Source of the DNA: Methanobacterium alkalithermotolerans
Lineage (GTDB): Archaea > Methanobacteriota > Methanobacteria > Methanobacteriales > Methanobacteriaceae
DNA length: 64,000 nt
Direction of reading: 5' to 3'
Assembly: GCF_018141185.1 (NCBI RefSeq)
Contig: NZ_CP058560.1
Coordinates: forward strand, 1,116,001-1,180,000
Shown: piece by piece, positions 46,585 through 54,945 of the stretch
Position numbering within the stretch: the stretch's first letter is position 1
Layout of the letters: each line of letters begins with the position of its first letter
Program-made: the position numbers and the translations under genes
Notes under the pieces: generated by a model
Seen by the model: the letters and a program-made list of their open reading frames with translations, nothing else
Database searches by the model: none
What the model was told of the DNA's origin: nothing

Positions 46585-47297
46585 TGATGGTTGAAACCAA
46601 AACCGAATGCTGTACCATACTCTCTGAAGAAATCAAAGACGCTGTTGTAATAGAAGCTTCACCCGGAGTGGGCCTTATAGGAAATATTCTAGGCTGGCTA
46701 CTGGTGGAAGACCTTAAAATGAGGGAAATAGGATATATTGATTCCAAATATTTCCCTCCTTTAGCAGTTCTATATAAGGGAGTGGCCATCCATCCCTTCA
46801 GAATATACGAGGGAGAAGGAATAGTAATGTTCCTTTCTGATTTCATTGTCCCTCCCAATGTCGTATATGACATGACCAATGCCATAGTAGACTGGATGCA
46901 AAAAAATAACTCTAAAGAACTGATTACTTTCAACAGCTTGATGGTGCGTGAAAAAAGCCACCGTGTAGCTGGTGCAGGTAATAGTAAAGAGTTATCAAAA
47001 AAGCTAGCAGAGATGGAAGTGCCGGTAATTCCATTTGGAAACATTAATGGAATATCAGGAACTCTTTTAACTCGTTGCGCTTCACAAGACATTCCTGCAA
47101 CCTGTTTATTTGCAGAAGTTTTAAACCAGTACCCGGATCCTCGAGCAGCAGCAGAAGTCATTGAAGTGTTAAACAAGATGCTGGATAAAGATATTGATGC
47201 TGAGCCACTACTAAAAGAAGCACAGGAAATTGAATCCAGGTTAAAGAAACTGGCTGAAAGTGTTCAGGTAGAACCAGAGTCACCTATATATATGTGA
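46584..47297 (+). CDS. PAC2 family protein (proteasome assembly chaperone-like)
   Basis: 237 residues from the ATG at 46584 (TGATG overlap with the PepSY gene). The PAC2 pattern is present: VIEASPGVGLIGNILGWLL, YFPPLAVLYKG and a C-terminal helical hairpin (SRLKKLAES). Archaeal PAC2 proteins are related to eukaryotic proteasome assembly factors and to DUF75, but their exact function is not settled. A second PAC2 protein is encoded at 49021-49794. Confidence 0.86.
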   Translation: MMVETKTECCTILSEEIKDAVVIEASPGVGLIGNILGWLLVEDLKMREIGYIDSKYFPPLAVLYKGVAIHPFRIYEGEGIVMFLSDFIVPPNVVYDMTNAIVDWMQKNNSKELITFNSLMVREKSHRVAGAGNSKELSKKLAEMEVPVIPFGNINGISGTLLTRCASQDIPATCLFAEVLNQYPDPRAAAEVIEVLNKMLDKDIDAEPLLKEAQEIESRLKKLAESVQVEPESPIYM

Positions 47298-47348
47298 AAA
47301 TCTAACAACAATAAAAACACAACTTAATTATATTTTTATCATTTTCAA

Positions 47349-47425
<77 letters not shown>

Positions 47426-47470
47426 CAAATAAACTCTTTTTTTATTAGAATCATTTAAGCATAAATAAAC

Positions 47471-47553
<83 letters not shown>

Positions 47554-47646
47554 TTAAAATTTGAAGTCTATTTTTTAATTAAATCCCGGATTAAGTGTCC
47601 TCATAAAAAAAATAGTAATAAAAATAAAGGGCTGATTTAAAAAAAG

Positions 47647-48810
47647 TTATAAATATTTATCCAGATTATTTTCTGGAAATTTTATCTCCCCGTATTTACC
47701 CCCGCCTCCCGGCACCATGATTAATGTTTTATCACGGAAAGCTTGAATTGCAGGTGAGATCTCTTTATCAATATTTTTTATTTCATCCATAGGGGCATTA
47801 ATCATCACTTCAATTTCATTGCCAAATTCCTGTACCAGTGATTCCCATATACTCTGTACTCCTTTAGTGGTAACCCCCCGGGAATAGGTTAAGGCAATTA
47901 TTTCAGCTAAAGGTAAAATATGGATGTAAGGAGGCCTGTGATACGGGTGATGCGGTTTATTCCAGGTGGCAATTTCAGATATGCGATAATCAACTCCTTT
48001 TTTAATGGTACCATTACATTCTGGACACTTCATTTTGAGTTCAAGCGCTTTTTTAGGATTGAATATCTGATAACATTTAGTACAGGCCGTTAAATGGTAT
48101 TTACCCAGCCGGGGATCCATACCATAATTTGCCTTTATTTTTTTCCTTTTCAGAGTATTCTTCAGGGAAGAAAAAGAAATATCTTCCACTTCCATTTGAT
48201 TAAATTCGCGTCCCAGTCGATGAGGCCATGGAGAATGGGCATCCGAGTTGGTTAAAAAAGGCACATCTTGCAGTTCCTTAATGACATCTGCCATGTTAGT
48301 ATCTGCTGAGAGCCCCAGTTCTAAAAAATCAGGTTTTTTGCCATAACAATCCTGATGACTATCATGGGCCTTGTACATACTGGTCCAGGGTGTAAATGCG
48401 TGGGCCGGTCCAATTAATCCATCATAATCATGGACCAGATCCATGATTTCTGCCCCATTCATCCGTACCCGGGGACGTCCCTCTTTTTCTTTATCCACCG
48501 ATACCATTTTTTCCCTTAACTCATGTGCCGTTTCCAGAGAGGGTAATATCAGGAGGTGGTGCACTCTTTTATTATCTTCTACTTCAGCGGTGATGATGAA
48601 ATCACAGTCTTCTGTGGAGTAAATTCCATCACCCTGAGGAGTAGTGCTATCTTTTATTATCTCTAACCAGCCAGGATGAAGCCCATCTCCAGTTCCCACC
48701 AGATGCAGTCCTTTTAATTTTGCCTGGGGGGCTATGGCATCAATAACCATATTGTTAGAAGTGGCCCGGGAAAAACAGCTGTGAATATGCAAATCAGCAT
48801 TGATTATCAT
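47647..48810 (-). CDS. Endonuclease Q-like PHP-domain protein
   Basis: 387 residues. The PHP metal site is seen in DLHIHSCFSRATS, GTGDGLHPGW and NSDAHSPWPHRLGR; a zinc ribbon (CTKCYQIF with CPECNG) and a helical C-terminus follow. This is the architecture of endonuclease Q, which in Thermococcales nicks DNA 5' to deaminated bases such as uracil and hypoxanthine. No Shine-Dalgarno site precedes the ATG, but a TATA box lies about 27 bases upstream, so the transcript is probably leaderless. Confidence 0.88.
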   Translation of the reverse strand: MIINADLHIHSCFSRATSNNMVIDAIAPQAKLKGLHLVGTGDGLHPGWLEIIKDSTTPQGDGIYSTEDCDFIITAEVEDNKRVHHLLILPSLETAHELREKMVSVDKEKEGRPRVRMNGAEIMDLVHDYDGLIGPAHAFTPWTSMYKAHDSHQDCYGKKPDFLELGLSADTNMADVIKELQDVPFLTNSDAHSPWPHRLGREFNQMEVEDISFSSLKNTLKRKKIKANYGMDPRLGKYHLTACTKCYQIFNPKKALELKMKCPECNGTIKKGVDYRISEIATWNKPHHPYHRPPYIHILPLAEIIALTYSRGVTTKGVQSIWESLVQEFGNEIEVMINAPMDEIKNIDKEISPAIQAFRDKTLIMVPGGGGKYGEIKFPENNLDKYL

Positions 48811-48832
48811 ATAGAAAGGTTAGCTGATATTT

Positions 48833-48842
48833 GTATATATAA
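48833..48842 (-). promoter_or_regulatory. TATA box of the endonuclease Q-like gene
   Basis: ATTATATATAC-type box on the minus strand, about 27 bases upstream of the ATG at 48810, predicting a leaderless transcript. Confidence 0.5.
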
Positions 48843-49020
48843 TTAAAGCTAAAATGAATGAAGTTTTAGAATTATAGTCGCAGGATTTTAAAAAAATAAT
48901 CCATAATATTGAACTTAAACAAAAAAATGATCCAAAATAAAATTTTTAAATGGAAAATAAAAAAAATGGGGCAATAATAAAAAATAAGGAGTTTGATGGG
49001 GTTTTATCATAAAAAATGAT

Positions 49021-49794
49021 TTATCCTATATAACGAAGATCTTCTTCTCCTGGTTTCAGGGTCATGCGCTCCATCATTTCCTGTTCCATCTGTTGAGCTT
49101 TTGAAATCATTTTACGGGTTTCTTCTGCTCTTTCATCCAGTTTTTCTGTATCAACTTCTAATTTTAGAAGTTTTATCAGCACATTGAGCATAGCTTTGGC
49201 AGCTTCAGCATCAATGAAATAGCCTGGTGTTTCACCCATGAGGCAGGCGCCTTCCATACCGCGAAGAGTTCCCATGCCCAGTAGTAATCCTGAAGCTCCA
49301 ATAATACCCCCATCAGCAGAACGCATAGTTACATCATGTTCTTTGAGTTTTTCTGCAAATTCCTTGTTGGTGGCGGCCCCGAAAACCTTTGTTTTTTCAA
49401 CTGCTTGGCCAGTAGCCAGTCCGCCCAGGGTATAAATTTCTTTTACACCATGATTTTCTGCCAGATCCAGTATAAGACCACATATTTCATACTGGCCTTC
49501 TGGAGATAATCCCTGCGTATTACCTACCAGGAAAAGGTAGTCTCTCTCTTCTTCACCTGCAGATTTGAGATAGTAAAACTCATTTTTCATGGTTTCAATT
49601 ATCCCTTCCTCATCTACCATTACTTGAGGAGGAAAAGAAGGGGAGTATATTTCAGCGAATTTGGTAGCTCCCAGTTCATCTATTATGTGATCTGCTGCCA
49701 GTTTTCCTACATGACCTATGCCGGGTAGGGCTTCTATGAAAATTGGTTGGTTCAGATCCACTTCTTCCAATATATTAATAATGGTTTTTTTCAT
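49021..49794 (-). CDS. PAC2 family protein (proteasome assembly chaperone-like)
   Basis: 257 residues. PAC2 motifs: FIEALPGIGHVGKLAADHII, YSPSFPPQVMVDE, and GLATGQAVEKT. The C-terminal helix is Met/Glu-rich. This paralogue follows nop10 in the ribosomal/translation cluster, a position conserved in many Euryarchaeota, so it is probably the ancestral copy. Exact role unresolved. Confidence 0.88.
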   Translation of the reverse strand: MKKTIINILEEVDLNQPIFIEALPGIGHVGKLAADHIIDELGATKFAEIYSPSFPPQVMVDEEGIIETMKNEFYYLKSAGEEERDYLFLVGNTQGLSPEGQYEICGLILDLAENHGVKEIYTLGGLATGQAVEKTKVFGAATNKEFAEKLKEHDVTMRSADGGIIGASGLLLGMGTLRGMEGACLMGETPGYFIDAEAAKAMLNVLIKLLKLEVDTEKLDERAEETRKMISKAQQMEQEMMERMTLKPGEEDLRYIG

Positions 49795-49835
49795 GTTGAT
49801 CCTTCCTTGGGCTTCCCAATAATTAAGAATGAATT

Positions 49836-50000
49836 TTATTCTTTTTTAAGCATCTGCTTTTTAAGAATTCTACGGTACTTTCCGTATTTATCCTCAGGAG
49901 AGTATTTAGCCGGGAAAATTACTCCCACCTCACCCCCACAATGAGGACAGATGTCCTGTAATGTGTATTTAAAACAGGACTTACATTTTTTCATTTTCAT
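49836..50000 (-). CDS. nop10: Ribosome biogenesis protein Nop10
   Basis: 54 residues. A zinc ribbon (CKSC, CPHCG) is followed by PAKYSPEDKYGKYRRILKK, the hallmark of Nop10, a component of H/ACA RNPs that guide rRNA pseudouridylation with Cbf5, Gar1 and L7Ae. It begins two bases after the aIF2-alpha stop and lies in the standard archaeal order aIF2-alpha, nop10, PAC2. An ATG two codons in could also serve as the start. Confidence 0.94.
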   Translation of the reverse strand: MKMKKCKSCFKYTLQDICPHCGGEVGVIFPAKYSPEDKYGKYRRILKKQMLKKE

Positions 50001-50002
50001 TT

Positions 50003-50782
50003 TTATTCCAGTTCTCGATAGAAAGTACCTTCACCTTCAGAAGATTCCACCACTTCTATACATTTTTGGGCTGCTTTTTTAAGGTTCTTTTCAGCCTGAA
50101 TATAGTCTGTGGAAGTAACTATGAGCCGGTATCTAGGAGCACCTACACACTGGATTACCACGTTATCTTCTTCTGCACTTTGTAGGGCGTTTTTAATAAT
50201 ATCCACACCTTCCGGGGCATAGGATTTAAGGTCAACATATCCTGTAATCTGAACTTCAGGAGGAGTGATATTTTTCTTTGCTATTTCAGCAATGGCTTTA
50301 GCCCATTCAGGATCAACACCTTCTTCAATTAAGGCATTTTCTCCTTCTTCTGCAGCTATTTCAAATCCGCCATAAATGTCACCAAATCTTTCCATGAGTA
50401 AATAACCCACTTCATCATAGGATGCATCCAGATCTTTATCCATGCCTTTACCAACCAGTTCCAGGAACTTCTCCGCTTTTTGTTCTATTTTCCAGGACTG
50501 GATTTTTTTGGTTCTCTGATCCTCACGGATCCGTTTCATGGACACATCCACATGTCCCTTTCTAGGGTTTACCCTTAAAACACGAGCCACAATTTTCTGG
50601 TTTTCTCTGACATAATCCCTAATATTCTTTACCCATCCTGAGGAAACCTCTGAAATATGGATAAATGCCTCTTTGCCCTGATATTCTTCAAGGCTGGCAA
50701 AAGCACCGTAGTTTAGAACTTTGTGTACAGTTCCTACAATGAGTTCACCTTCATCAGGCCATTGATTTTTTCTTCTTACCAT
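50003..50782 (-). CDS. eif2a: Translation initiation factor aIF2 subunit alpha
   Basis: 259 residues from the ATG at 50782 (AGGTG five bases upstream; an in-frame GTG nine bases further is part of that site). An S1 domain (about 8-80; GELIVGTVHKVLNYGAFASL), a helical domain and the C-terminal alpha-beta domain match eIF2-alpha. It forms the aIF2 heterotrimer that brings initiator Met-tRNA to the ribosome. Confidence 0.96.
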   Translation of the reverse strand: MVRRKNQWPDEGELIVGTVHKVLNYGAFASLEEYQGKEAFIHISEVSSGWVKNIRDYVRENQKIVARVLRVNPRKGHVDVSMKRIREDQRTKKIQSWKIEQKAEKFLELVGKGMDKDLDASYDEVGYLLMERFGDIYGGFEIAAEEGENALIEEGVDPEWAKAIAEIAKKNITPPEVQITGYVDLKSYAPEGVDIIKNALQSAEEDNVVIQCVGAPRYRLIVTSTDYIQAEKNLKKAAQKCIEVVESSEGEGTFYRELE

Positions 50783-50824
50783 GGGAAACACCTAAAATAA
50801 AATAAAAAATGAATTAAAAAAAAA

Positions 50825-51010
50825 TTAATCCAAAACTTCTACAATTTGAGCAGTAATCTGTGACTTTCCACCCTGGGGTTTTACCAGAGTTTTTCCACAG
50901 ATAATGCACTGAACAACAGAAGCCGCCTTATCGAATACTACCTGCTGATTTCCACAGTCCATGCATTTTACTCTAAGAAAATTACTCTTTTTATTGGAAA
51001 AAACTGCCAT
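50825..51010 (-). CDS. rps27e: Ribosomal protein S27e
   Basis: 61 residues with a zinc finger (CMDCG, CIICG), the usual length and sequence pattern of archaeal S27e in the small ribosomal subunit. AGGTGTTAAT precedes the ATG. It lies eight bases after the L44e stop in the L44e-S27e-aIF2-alpha operon. Confidence 0.96.
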   Translation of the reverse strand: MAVFSNKKSNFLRVKCMDCGNQQVVFDKAASVVQCIICGKTLVKPQGGKSQITAQIVEVLD

Positions 51011-51018
51011 ATTAACAC

Positions 51019-51300
51019 CTATCTAGCTATAAATTCCACTTTTCCAGGTCGGAAAGTGTGTTTTTTGATATGTGATTTACCACATTCTTTACACTTGAAT
51101 CTCAAGTCCAGCTTTTTTACTGGTTTATTACCAGAAGGAAGTGGACGAGGATATCCCCGGTAACCGCTGGTTACCCTTCTGAATTGCCGTTGTCCCCATT
51201 TAAGCTCACTGGCTTTCCTTTTTTTTGATACTAAAACTTCATGAGCAGTATGTTTCTTGCAACTTGGACAGTAAGTTCTCCTTTCTTTAGGAATCTTCAT
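51019..51300 (-). CDS. rpl44e: Ribosomal protein L44e
   Basis: 93 residues from the ATG at 51300, which has GAGGTGAT three bases upstream. Zinc-binding CPSCKKH and CKEC, plus the basic RRVTSGYRGYPRPLP segment, mark L44e of the large subunit. First gene of the translation operon; its leader and promoter contain two palindromes listed at 51372-51403. Confidence 0.96.
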   Translation of the reverse strand: MKIPKERRTYCPSCKKHTAHEVLVSKKRKASELKWGQRQFRRVTSGYRGYPRPLPSGNKPVKKLDLRFKCKECGKSHIKKHTFRPGKVEFIAR

Positions 51301-51371
51301 ATAATCACCTCTATTGTAAAAATAAATCCACATCATGAATTTGATCTGAATTCTATAAAATGGTCAATCCC

Positions 51372-51403
51372 CTACCCCGGGGTAGAAAAGATATATTATA
51401 TCT
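51372..51403 (-). promoter_or_regulatory. Palindromes in the leader of the L44e operon
   Basis: CTACCCCGGGGTAG (51372-51385) is a perfect 14-base palindrome, unusually GC-rich for this genome, and AGATATATTATATCT (51389-51403) is a second dyad. The TATA box at 51423-51430 predicts transcription starting near 51400, so the GC palindrome would form a hairpin at the 5' end of the mRNA. Confidence 0.5.
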
Positions 51404-51422
51404 GTTTATAATTAGAATCTCT

Positions 51423-51430
51423 ATTTATAT
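51423..51430 (-). promoter_or_regulatory. TATA box of the L44e operon
   Basis: AACATATAAATAGAG on the minus strand, between the hairpin at 51436-51461 and the palindromes of the leader. Confidence 0.5.
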
Positions 51431-51435
51431 GTTTG

Positions 51436-51461
51436 GATTAAAGGGGGTTTCCCCTTAAATC
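51436..51461 (-). terminator. GC-rich hairpin after the GINS gene
   Basis: GATTTAAGGGG-AAAC-CCCTTTAATC-type stem on the minus strand (one mismatch), about 75 bases after the GINS stop, preceded by a T-run. It probably separates the GINS transcript from the L44e promoter. Confidence 0.45.
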
Positions 51462-51536
51462 AAAAAAAAATGCAAAGTAAATGCAGACTCAATTGAACAT
51501 CAAAATTTCAATAAAAATTTTATTTGAGTCAAAAAG

Positions 51537-52289
51537 TTATGAACGTATAAATCTACCCTTCCTGGTCTTCAGGAGTATTTGAGCATTGGGTTCAGGTAAT
51601 ATGATTACATCTTGAGGATAAAATGGGCCATAAACTTTCTGATCTACCCCTAAAATTGAAGGTAGTTCTTCAAAAATCACCATGGTCTTGAAATCAAATT
51701 TAGGGAAATCTGATGTATTCTCCTTACTTGTTATATCCTTTTTTTCTTTAATCTGGTTATGTAACTTAGCTATATTTCCGGGTAGTAACGAAGCATTTGA
51801 ATCTGTTTCTGGTGTTGTTTTTTCAGGGGTAATGGATTTCTTAGTAGTGGAATTGATTTGGGGTTTTATTTCCCCAGATTGGCTATCGATTTCATCCAGG
51901 GAAGGTATAATTCTTCCCCTGTGGCTCTTTAATATATCTATAAATGAGAAGTAAAGTTTCTCTTCCTCCGGGGTGAGATTTAAAGGAGTGGTATCCTGCA
52001 GGTCAAACTGGGGTTTTCCCTTAAAAAGATGATAGGAACGTTGTATATTCATAACTGCACTATCAGCTATTTTATGCTCCCGTCTTTCGCAGATTTCAGT
52101 GGCTATACGTTGAGTATCCTTCAGCAGATCATATTCCATGGTAAAGGGATCATTACCCACAGTATCCATTAACTCTTCCAGGTAGCGATGAACCCGGTGG
52201 TAAAAATCATCCCCTACCCGTGCCAGACCACTGTTGCTGCGTTCATTCTTTTGTATTTTCCTTAGCTTCTGGAAAAACTCATCCAACAC
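51537..52289 (-). CDS. gins15: DNA replication complex GINS protein (Gins51/Gins15)
   Basis: 250 residues. An N-terminal helical A-domain (about 1-120) and a C-terminal small beta B-domain (about 200-250; VYGPFYPQDVIILPEPNAQIL) are joined by a long Ser/Thr/Glu-rich linker, the arrangement of archaeal Gins51. GINS binds MCM helicase and RecJ/GAN at the fork. It lies 66 bases after pcn on the same strand, a linkage found in many Euryarchaeota. Confidence 0.9.
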   Translation of the reverse strand: MLDEFFQKLRKIQKNERSNSGLARVGDDFYHRVHRYLEELMDTVGNDPFTMEYDLLKDTQRIATEICERREHKIADSAVMNIQRSYHLFKGKPQFDLQDTTPLNLTPEEEKLYFSFIDILKSHRGRIIPSLDEIDSQSGEIKPQINSTTKKSITPEKTTPETDSNASLLPGNIAKLHNQIKEKKDITSKENTSDFPKFDFKTMVIFEELPSILGVDQKVYGPFYPQDVIILPEPNAQILLKTRKGRFIRS

Positions 52290-52355
52290 TATTCCTCACT
52301 TAAATCCTCGGTTTATATTATTTTAAAAAAGGGAATTATTATCGATAACAGATCA

Positions 52356-53090
52356 TTATTCTTCTGCCTCAATCCGGGGGGCCAGTAAAAAGCTGAGTTC
52401 ACCTTCATCTGCTACCATTTTTAATTTCAGGTTTAAGGGCATGTCATCCCCTAAATTAATGGTGGCAATATCGGAAAATTTATCTGCCTTGAGCATTTCC
52501 TTTATCTTTTCCAGAGAAAATACAGATCTAGCTTCAGACTCTATTTTTTCCCCATGCAAATACTCCACATTGGCATCTCCAAATTCTCCTTCTGCAGAGG
52601 CGATGAATTTATCAGCATCCACCATCATGGCTATTTTATCAGAGAAGATGTCAATATCTTGAATGGAATCTTTTAGTAAGCTGAAAGGAACTTCAAATTG
52701 GGTAGGGTATTCCAGTTGAGGAGGGCTGGGAGCTTCATATTCTATATCAATAAGTCTGATTTTAAATCTTCTTTTAGCCTCTCCTTCGAAAGTAATAATG
52801 AAATTTCCTTCATCCAGAGACATATAAACTCTATCATCACTTTTTGAACGTTTTAAGACTTTCATTAGTTCTTCAGTGTCCACATTAATTTTTTCAGGTT
52901 CGTCACAGAGATATTCATCAAATAGGCTGGCCTTCAGTTCAAGATGCACAAATGTGATGTGGCTTCGGTCCAGGGCATCCAGTCTCATTCCTTCACTATC
53001 AGTTTGTATTTGCACTTCATCCACAATAGAAGAAATAGCATCAAAACTGGTTTTCAATATGTTAGGGTCGCTTAATTCTGCTTTAAACAT
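52356..53090 (-). CDS. pcn: DNA polymerase sliding clamp (PCNA)
   Basis: 244 residues, the standard PCNA length. Two alike halves with DALDRSHITFVHLEL near the start and the C-terminal LLAPRIEAEE tail. The interdomain loop residues for PIP-box binding fall near the middle. The ring-shaped trimer tethers DNA polymerases, ligase and other enzymes. Upstream region 53091-53353 holds the promoter. Confidence 0.97.
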   Translation of the reverse strand: MFKAELSDPNILKTSFDAISSIVDEVQIQTDSEGMRLDALDRSHITFVHLELKASLFDEYLCDEPEKINVDTEELMKVLKRSKSDDRVYMSLDEGNFIITFEGEAKRRFKIRLIDIEYEAPSPPQLEYPTQFEVPFSLLKDSIQDIDIFSDKIAMMVDADKFIASAEGEFGDANVEYLHGEKIESEARSVFSLEKIKEMLKADKFSDIATINLGDDMPLNLKLKMVADEGELSFLLAPRIEAEE

Positions 53091-53353
53091 TTACATCCTC
53101 CTTCTTCACATCCGAAAAGTAGATGAAATTAATTACATAATCCTGCACTATTTACTTTTAAATTAATTATTCCCTTTTTTATTATTAAAATAGTATATTC
53201 CCTTATTTATAATAAAGCATACCTTCTCAAATCAAAGTGAAGTGCATTATAATCAGTATATTGTCATTATCATTAATTCTTAATTTTAAATAATTATGAA
53301 AATAACAATTTTAAGCTAAGAAAACTTATTGATTAAAGGAAGTTTATAGATAA

Positions 53354-54073
53354 TCATTTATTTTTAGGATCAGAGTCTTTATCATTCTTAGATTTGGGTT
53401 TTCCTTCCGCAATTTTTACTTCACGGTAGAGATTGTCTAATGAAGTTTTACTGGCAATTCGCTGGGCAAGAGATCCTGTGATTATTAAAAATCCTATAAT
53501 TATAAAAAATGCGGCAATAACTGATCTTTCACCAAATACAACATTATCTACAACTCTTTCCGAAGACCCCAGTAGAGTTAGAGCCCCGGCTATAATAAAA
53601 ATACTCCCTAAAGATATACCAGCAATTTTAATGATTTTTTCACGATCATCCTGCCAGTGTTTTTTAAATTTCTTTTCAAGTTTGTAGAAATAATTCAATA
53701 AAGCAAATTCAGAAGATTTTGGGGGAGAATCAGTTGATGACTCATCTGAAGAAACCCTAGTGATCTTTTCTGAGGAAGAATCAGTTGATGACTCATCTGA
53801 AGAAACCCTAGTGATCTTTTCTGAGGAAGAATCAGTTGATGACTCATCTGAAGAAACCCTAGTGATCTTTTCTGAGGAAGAATCAGTTGATGACTCATCT
53901 GAAGAAACCCTAGTGATCTTTTCTGGTTTTTCCTTATTATCATCATTGCTCTGAGTATCTAAATCAGGATTAAAAGTTTTTATAATCCCTTTAAATGATT
54001 TAAAAGCCTTTTTAATAATACTGTTATTTTCAGATGAATTATCTTTATCTGATTGTTTTTTCTCCCCTGACAT
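53354..54073 (-). CDS. Membrane protein with four identical 17-residue repeats
   Basis: 239 residues that I do not recognise. The N-terminal part (about 1-120) is Ser/Asp/Lys-rich and disordered, and holds four repeats of a unit with KITRVSS and DESSTDS. Two membrane helices (about 147-168 and 182-202) follow, then a basic tail. Each repeat is 51 bases and the copies are identical in DNA. It sits between tfs and pcn, where related methanogens tend to have these two close together, so it may be an insertion. Confidence 0.72.
   Translation of the reverse strand: MSGEKKQSDKDNSSENNSIIKKAFKSFKGIIKTFNPDLDTQSNDDNKEKPEKITRVSSDESSTDSSSEKITRVSSDESSTDSSSEKITRVSSDESSTDSSSEKITRVSSDESSTDSPPKSSEFALLNYFYKLEKKFKKHWQDDREKIIKIAGISLGSIFIIAGALTLLGSSERVVDNVVFGERSVIAAFFIIIGFLIITGSLAQRIASKTSLDNLYREVKIAEGKPKSKNDKDSDPKNK
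53727..53923. repeat. Tandem 51-bp repeat, about 3.9 copies
   Basis: Copies start at 53727, 53778, 53829 and 53880 and are identical at every base until the last few positions of the fourth copy. The unit is a multiple of three and keeps the reading frame. The lack of any synonymous change points to very recent expansion by slippage or unequal crossing-over. Confidence 0.95.
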
Positions 54074-54088
54074 TAAATCCCCCCATAT

Positions 54089-54403
54089 TTAATCGTACTC
54101 CCTCCACGTATGTTTGCAAGAAGTACATCTTAAAAACCGGGTTTCAGATTCATCAGCTCTTCTGGTCTGTTGTAACCACCAGTAAGCTACTTTATTGCCA
54201 CATTTTTGGCAAATAGATTTAGTGGTGGGTAGGGTAGGAATATCCTCCCCGGTGAATATTACGGTATCTTCGGACTCTATTTTCTCTGAAAGTTCATATT
54301 GATGTTTCAGGTCTTTGGTAATCTCCTTTTTAAAACCACACTTGCATTGGAAAGTATCGTCTTTAGGAAACATTATTGCTCCACATTTGGTACAAAATTC
54401 CAT
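54089..54403 (-). CDS. tfs: Transcription elongation factor TFS
   Basis: 104 residues. Two zinc ribbons: N-terminal FCTKCGAIM with CKCG, and C-terminal CQKCGNKVAYWWLQQTRRADESET with CTSCKHTWRE. The DE pair in RADESET is the catalytic tip that promotes RNA cleavage in backtracked RNA polymerase. Length is typical of archaeal TFS. Confidence 0.95.
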   Translation of the reverse strand: MEFCTKCGAIMFPKDDTFQCKCGFKKEITKDLKHQYELSEKIESEDTVIFTGEDIPTLPTTKSICQKCGNKVAYWWLQQTRRADESETRFLRCTSCKHTWREYD

Positions 54404-54461
54404 GGTGTTCCTCCTGTAGGTGGATAAGTTTAATATTATAAATATAATCAGGTTTAATAAT

Positions 54462-54893
54462 TTAATTGCCTTTTAATTGATAAATATTTGCAGCATCATC
54501 TAAAATTTTTTTATGATCAAAAGCCAGTTCCATGTTTAACAGATTTTCTAAGGTGAATTTAGAAACTTCCTGTGCATCACTAGCTGCTTTCAATTCTCCT
54601 GAAACAAATTGAGCCATATAGCATATAGTAACTACATGAGCACGTGGATCTCTATTTGGATTAGAATAAACCCCTAGAAGTTGGTTTAACTCAATATTAA
54701 GTCCAGTTTCCTCCCAAGCTTCTCTAAGAGCTGCTTCTTCTACCCTTTCCCCATACTCTACAAATCCTCCAGGCAACGCCCAAAACCCTTTATAAGGATT
54801 ATTTTTCCTTTTAATCATTATAATGCAATCATCTGGACAGGTTATAACTACATCTACTGTTAAAAGAGGGCTTTTTAATTTTTCAGAAGTGAT
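54462..54893 (-). CDS. Nudix hydrolase, probably starting at AUC
   Basis: 143 residues if read from the ATC at 54893. The Nudix box GGFVEYGERVEEAALREAWEETGL is complete. The first ATG in frame (54818) would remove the strand LLTVDVVITCPDDCII that belongs to the Nudix fold, and there is no ribosome-binding site before it. AAGGTGAT lies three bases before the ATC, the same spacing as before normal starts here, and an in-frame stop lies just upstream. Likely substrates are ADP-ribose or similar nucleoside diphosphates. Confidence 0.85.
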   Translation of the reverse strand: MTSEKLKSPLLTVDVVITCPDDCIIMIKRKNNPYKGFWALPGGFVEYGERVEEAALREAWEETGLNIELNQLLGVYSNPNRDPRAHVVTICYMAQFVSGELKAASDAQEVSKFTLENLLNMELAFDHKKILDDAANIYQLKGN

Positions 54894-54945
54894 CTAATCA
54901 CCTTATAATTGATAATATAAACAGCAGATATAATAAAACTTAGAC

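Noticed and set aside
53695..53954. Repeats mistaken for a CRISPR array, and open frames on both strands across them
   Set aside because: The 51-bp units are directly adjacent with no spacers and lie in frame within the membrane-protein gene; other frames are open only because the unit is a multiple of three.
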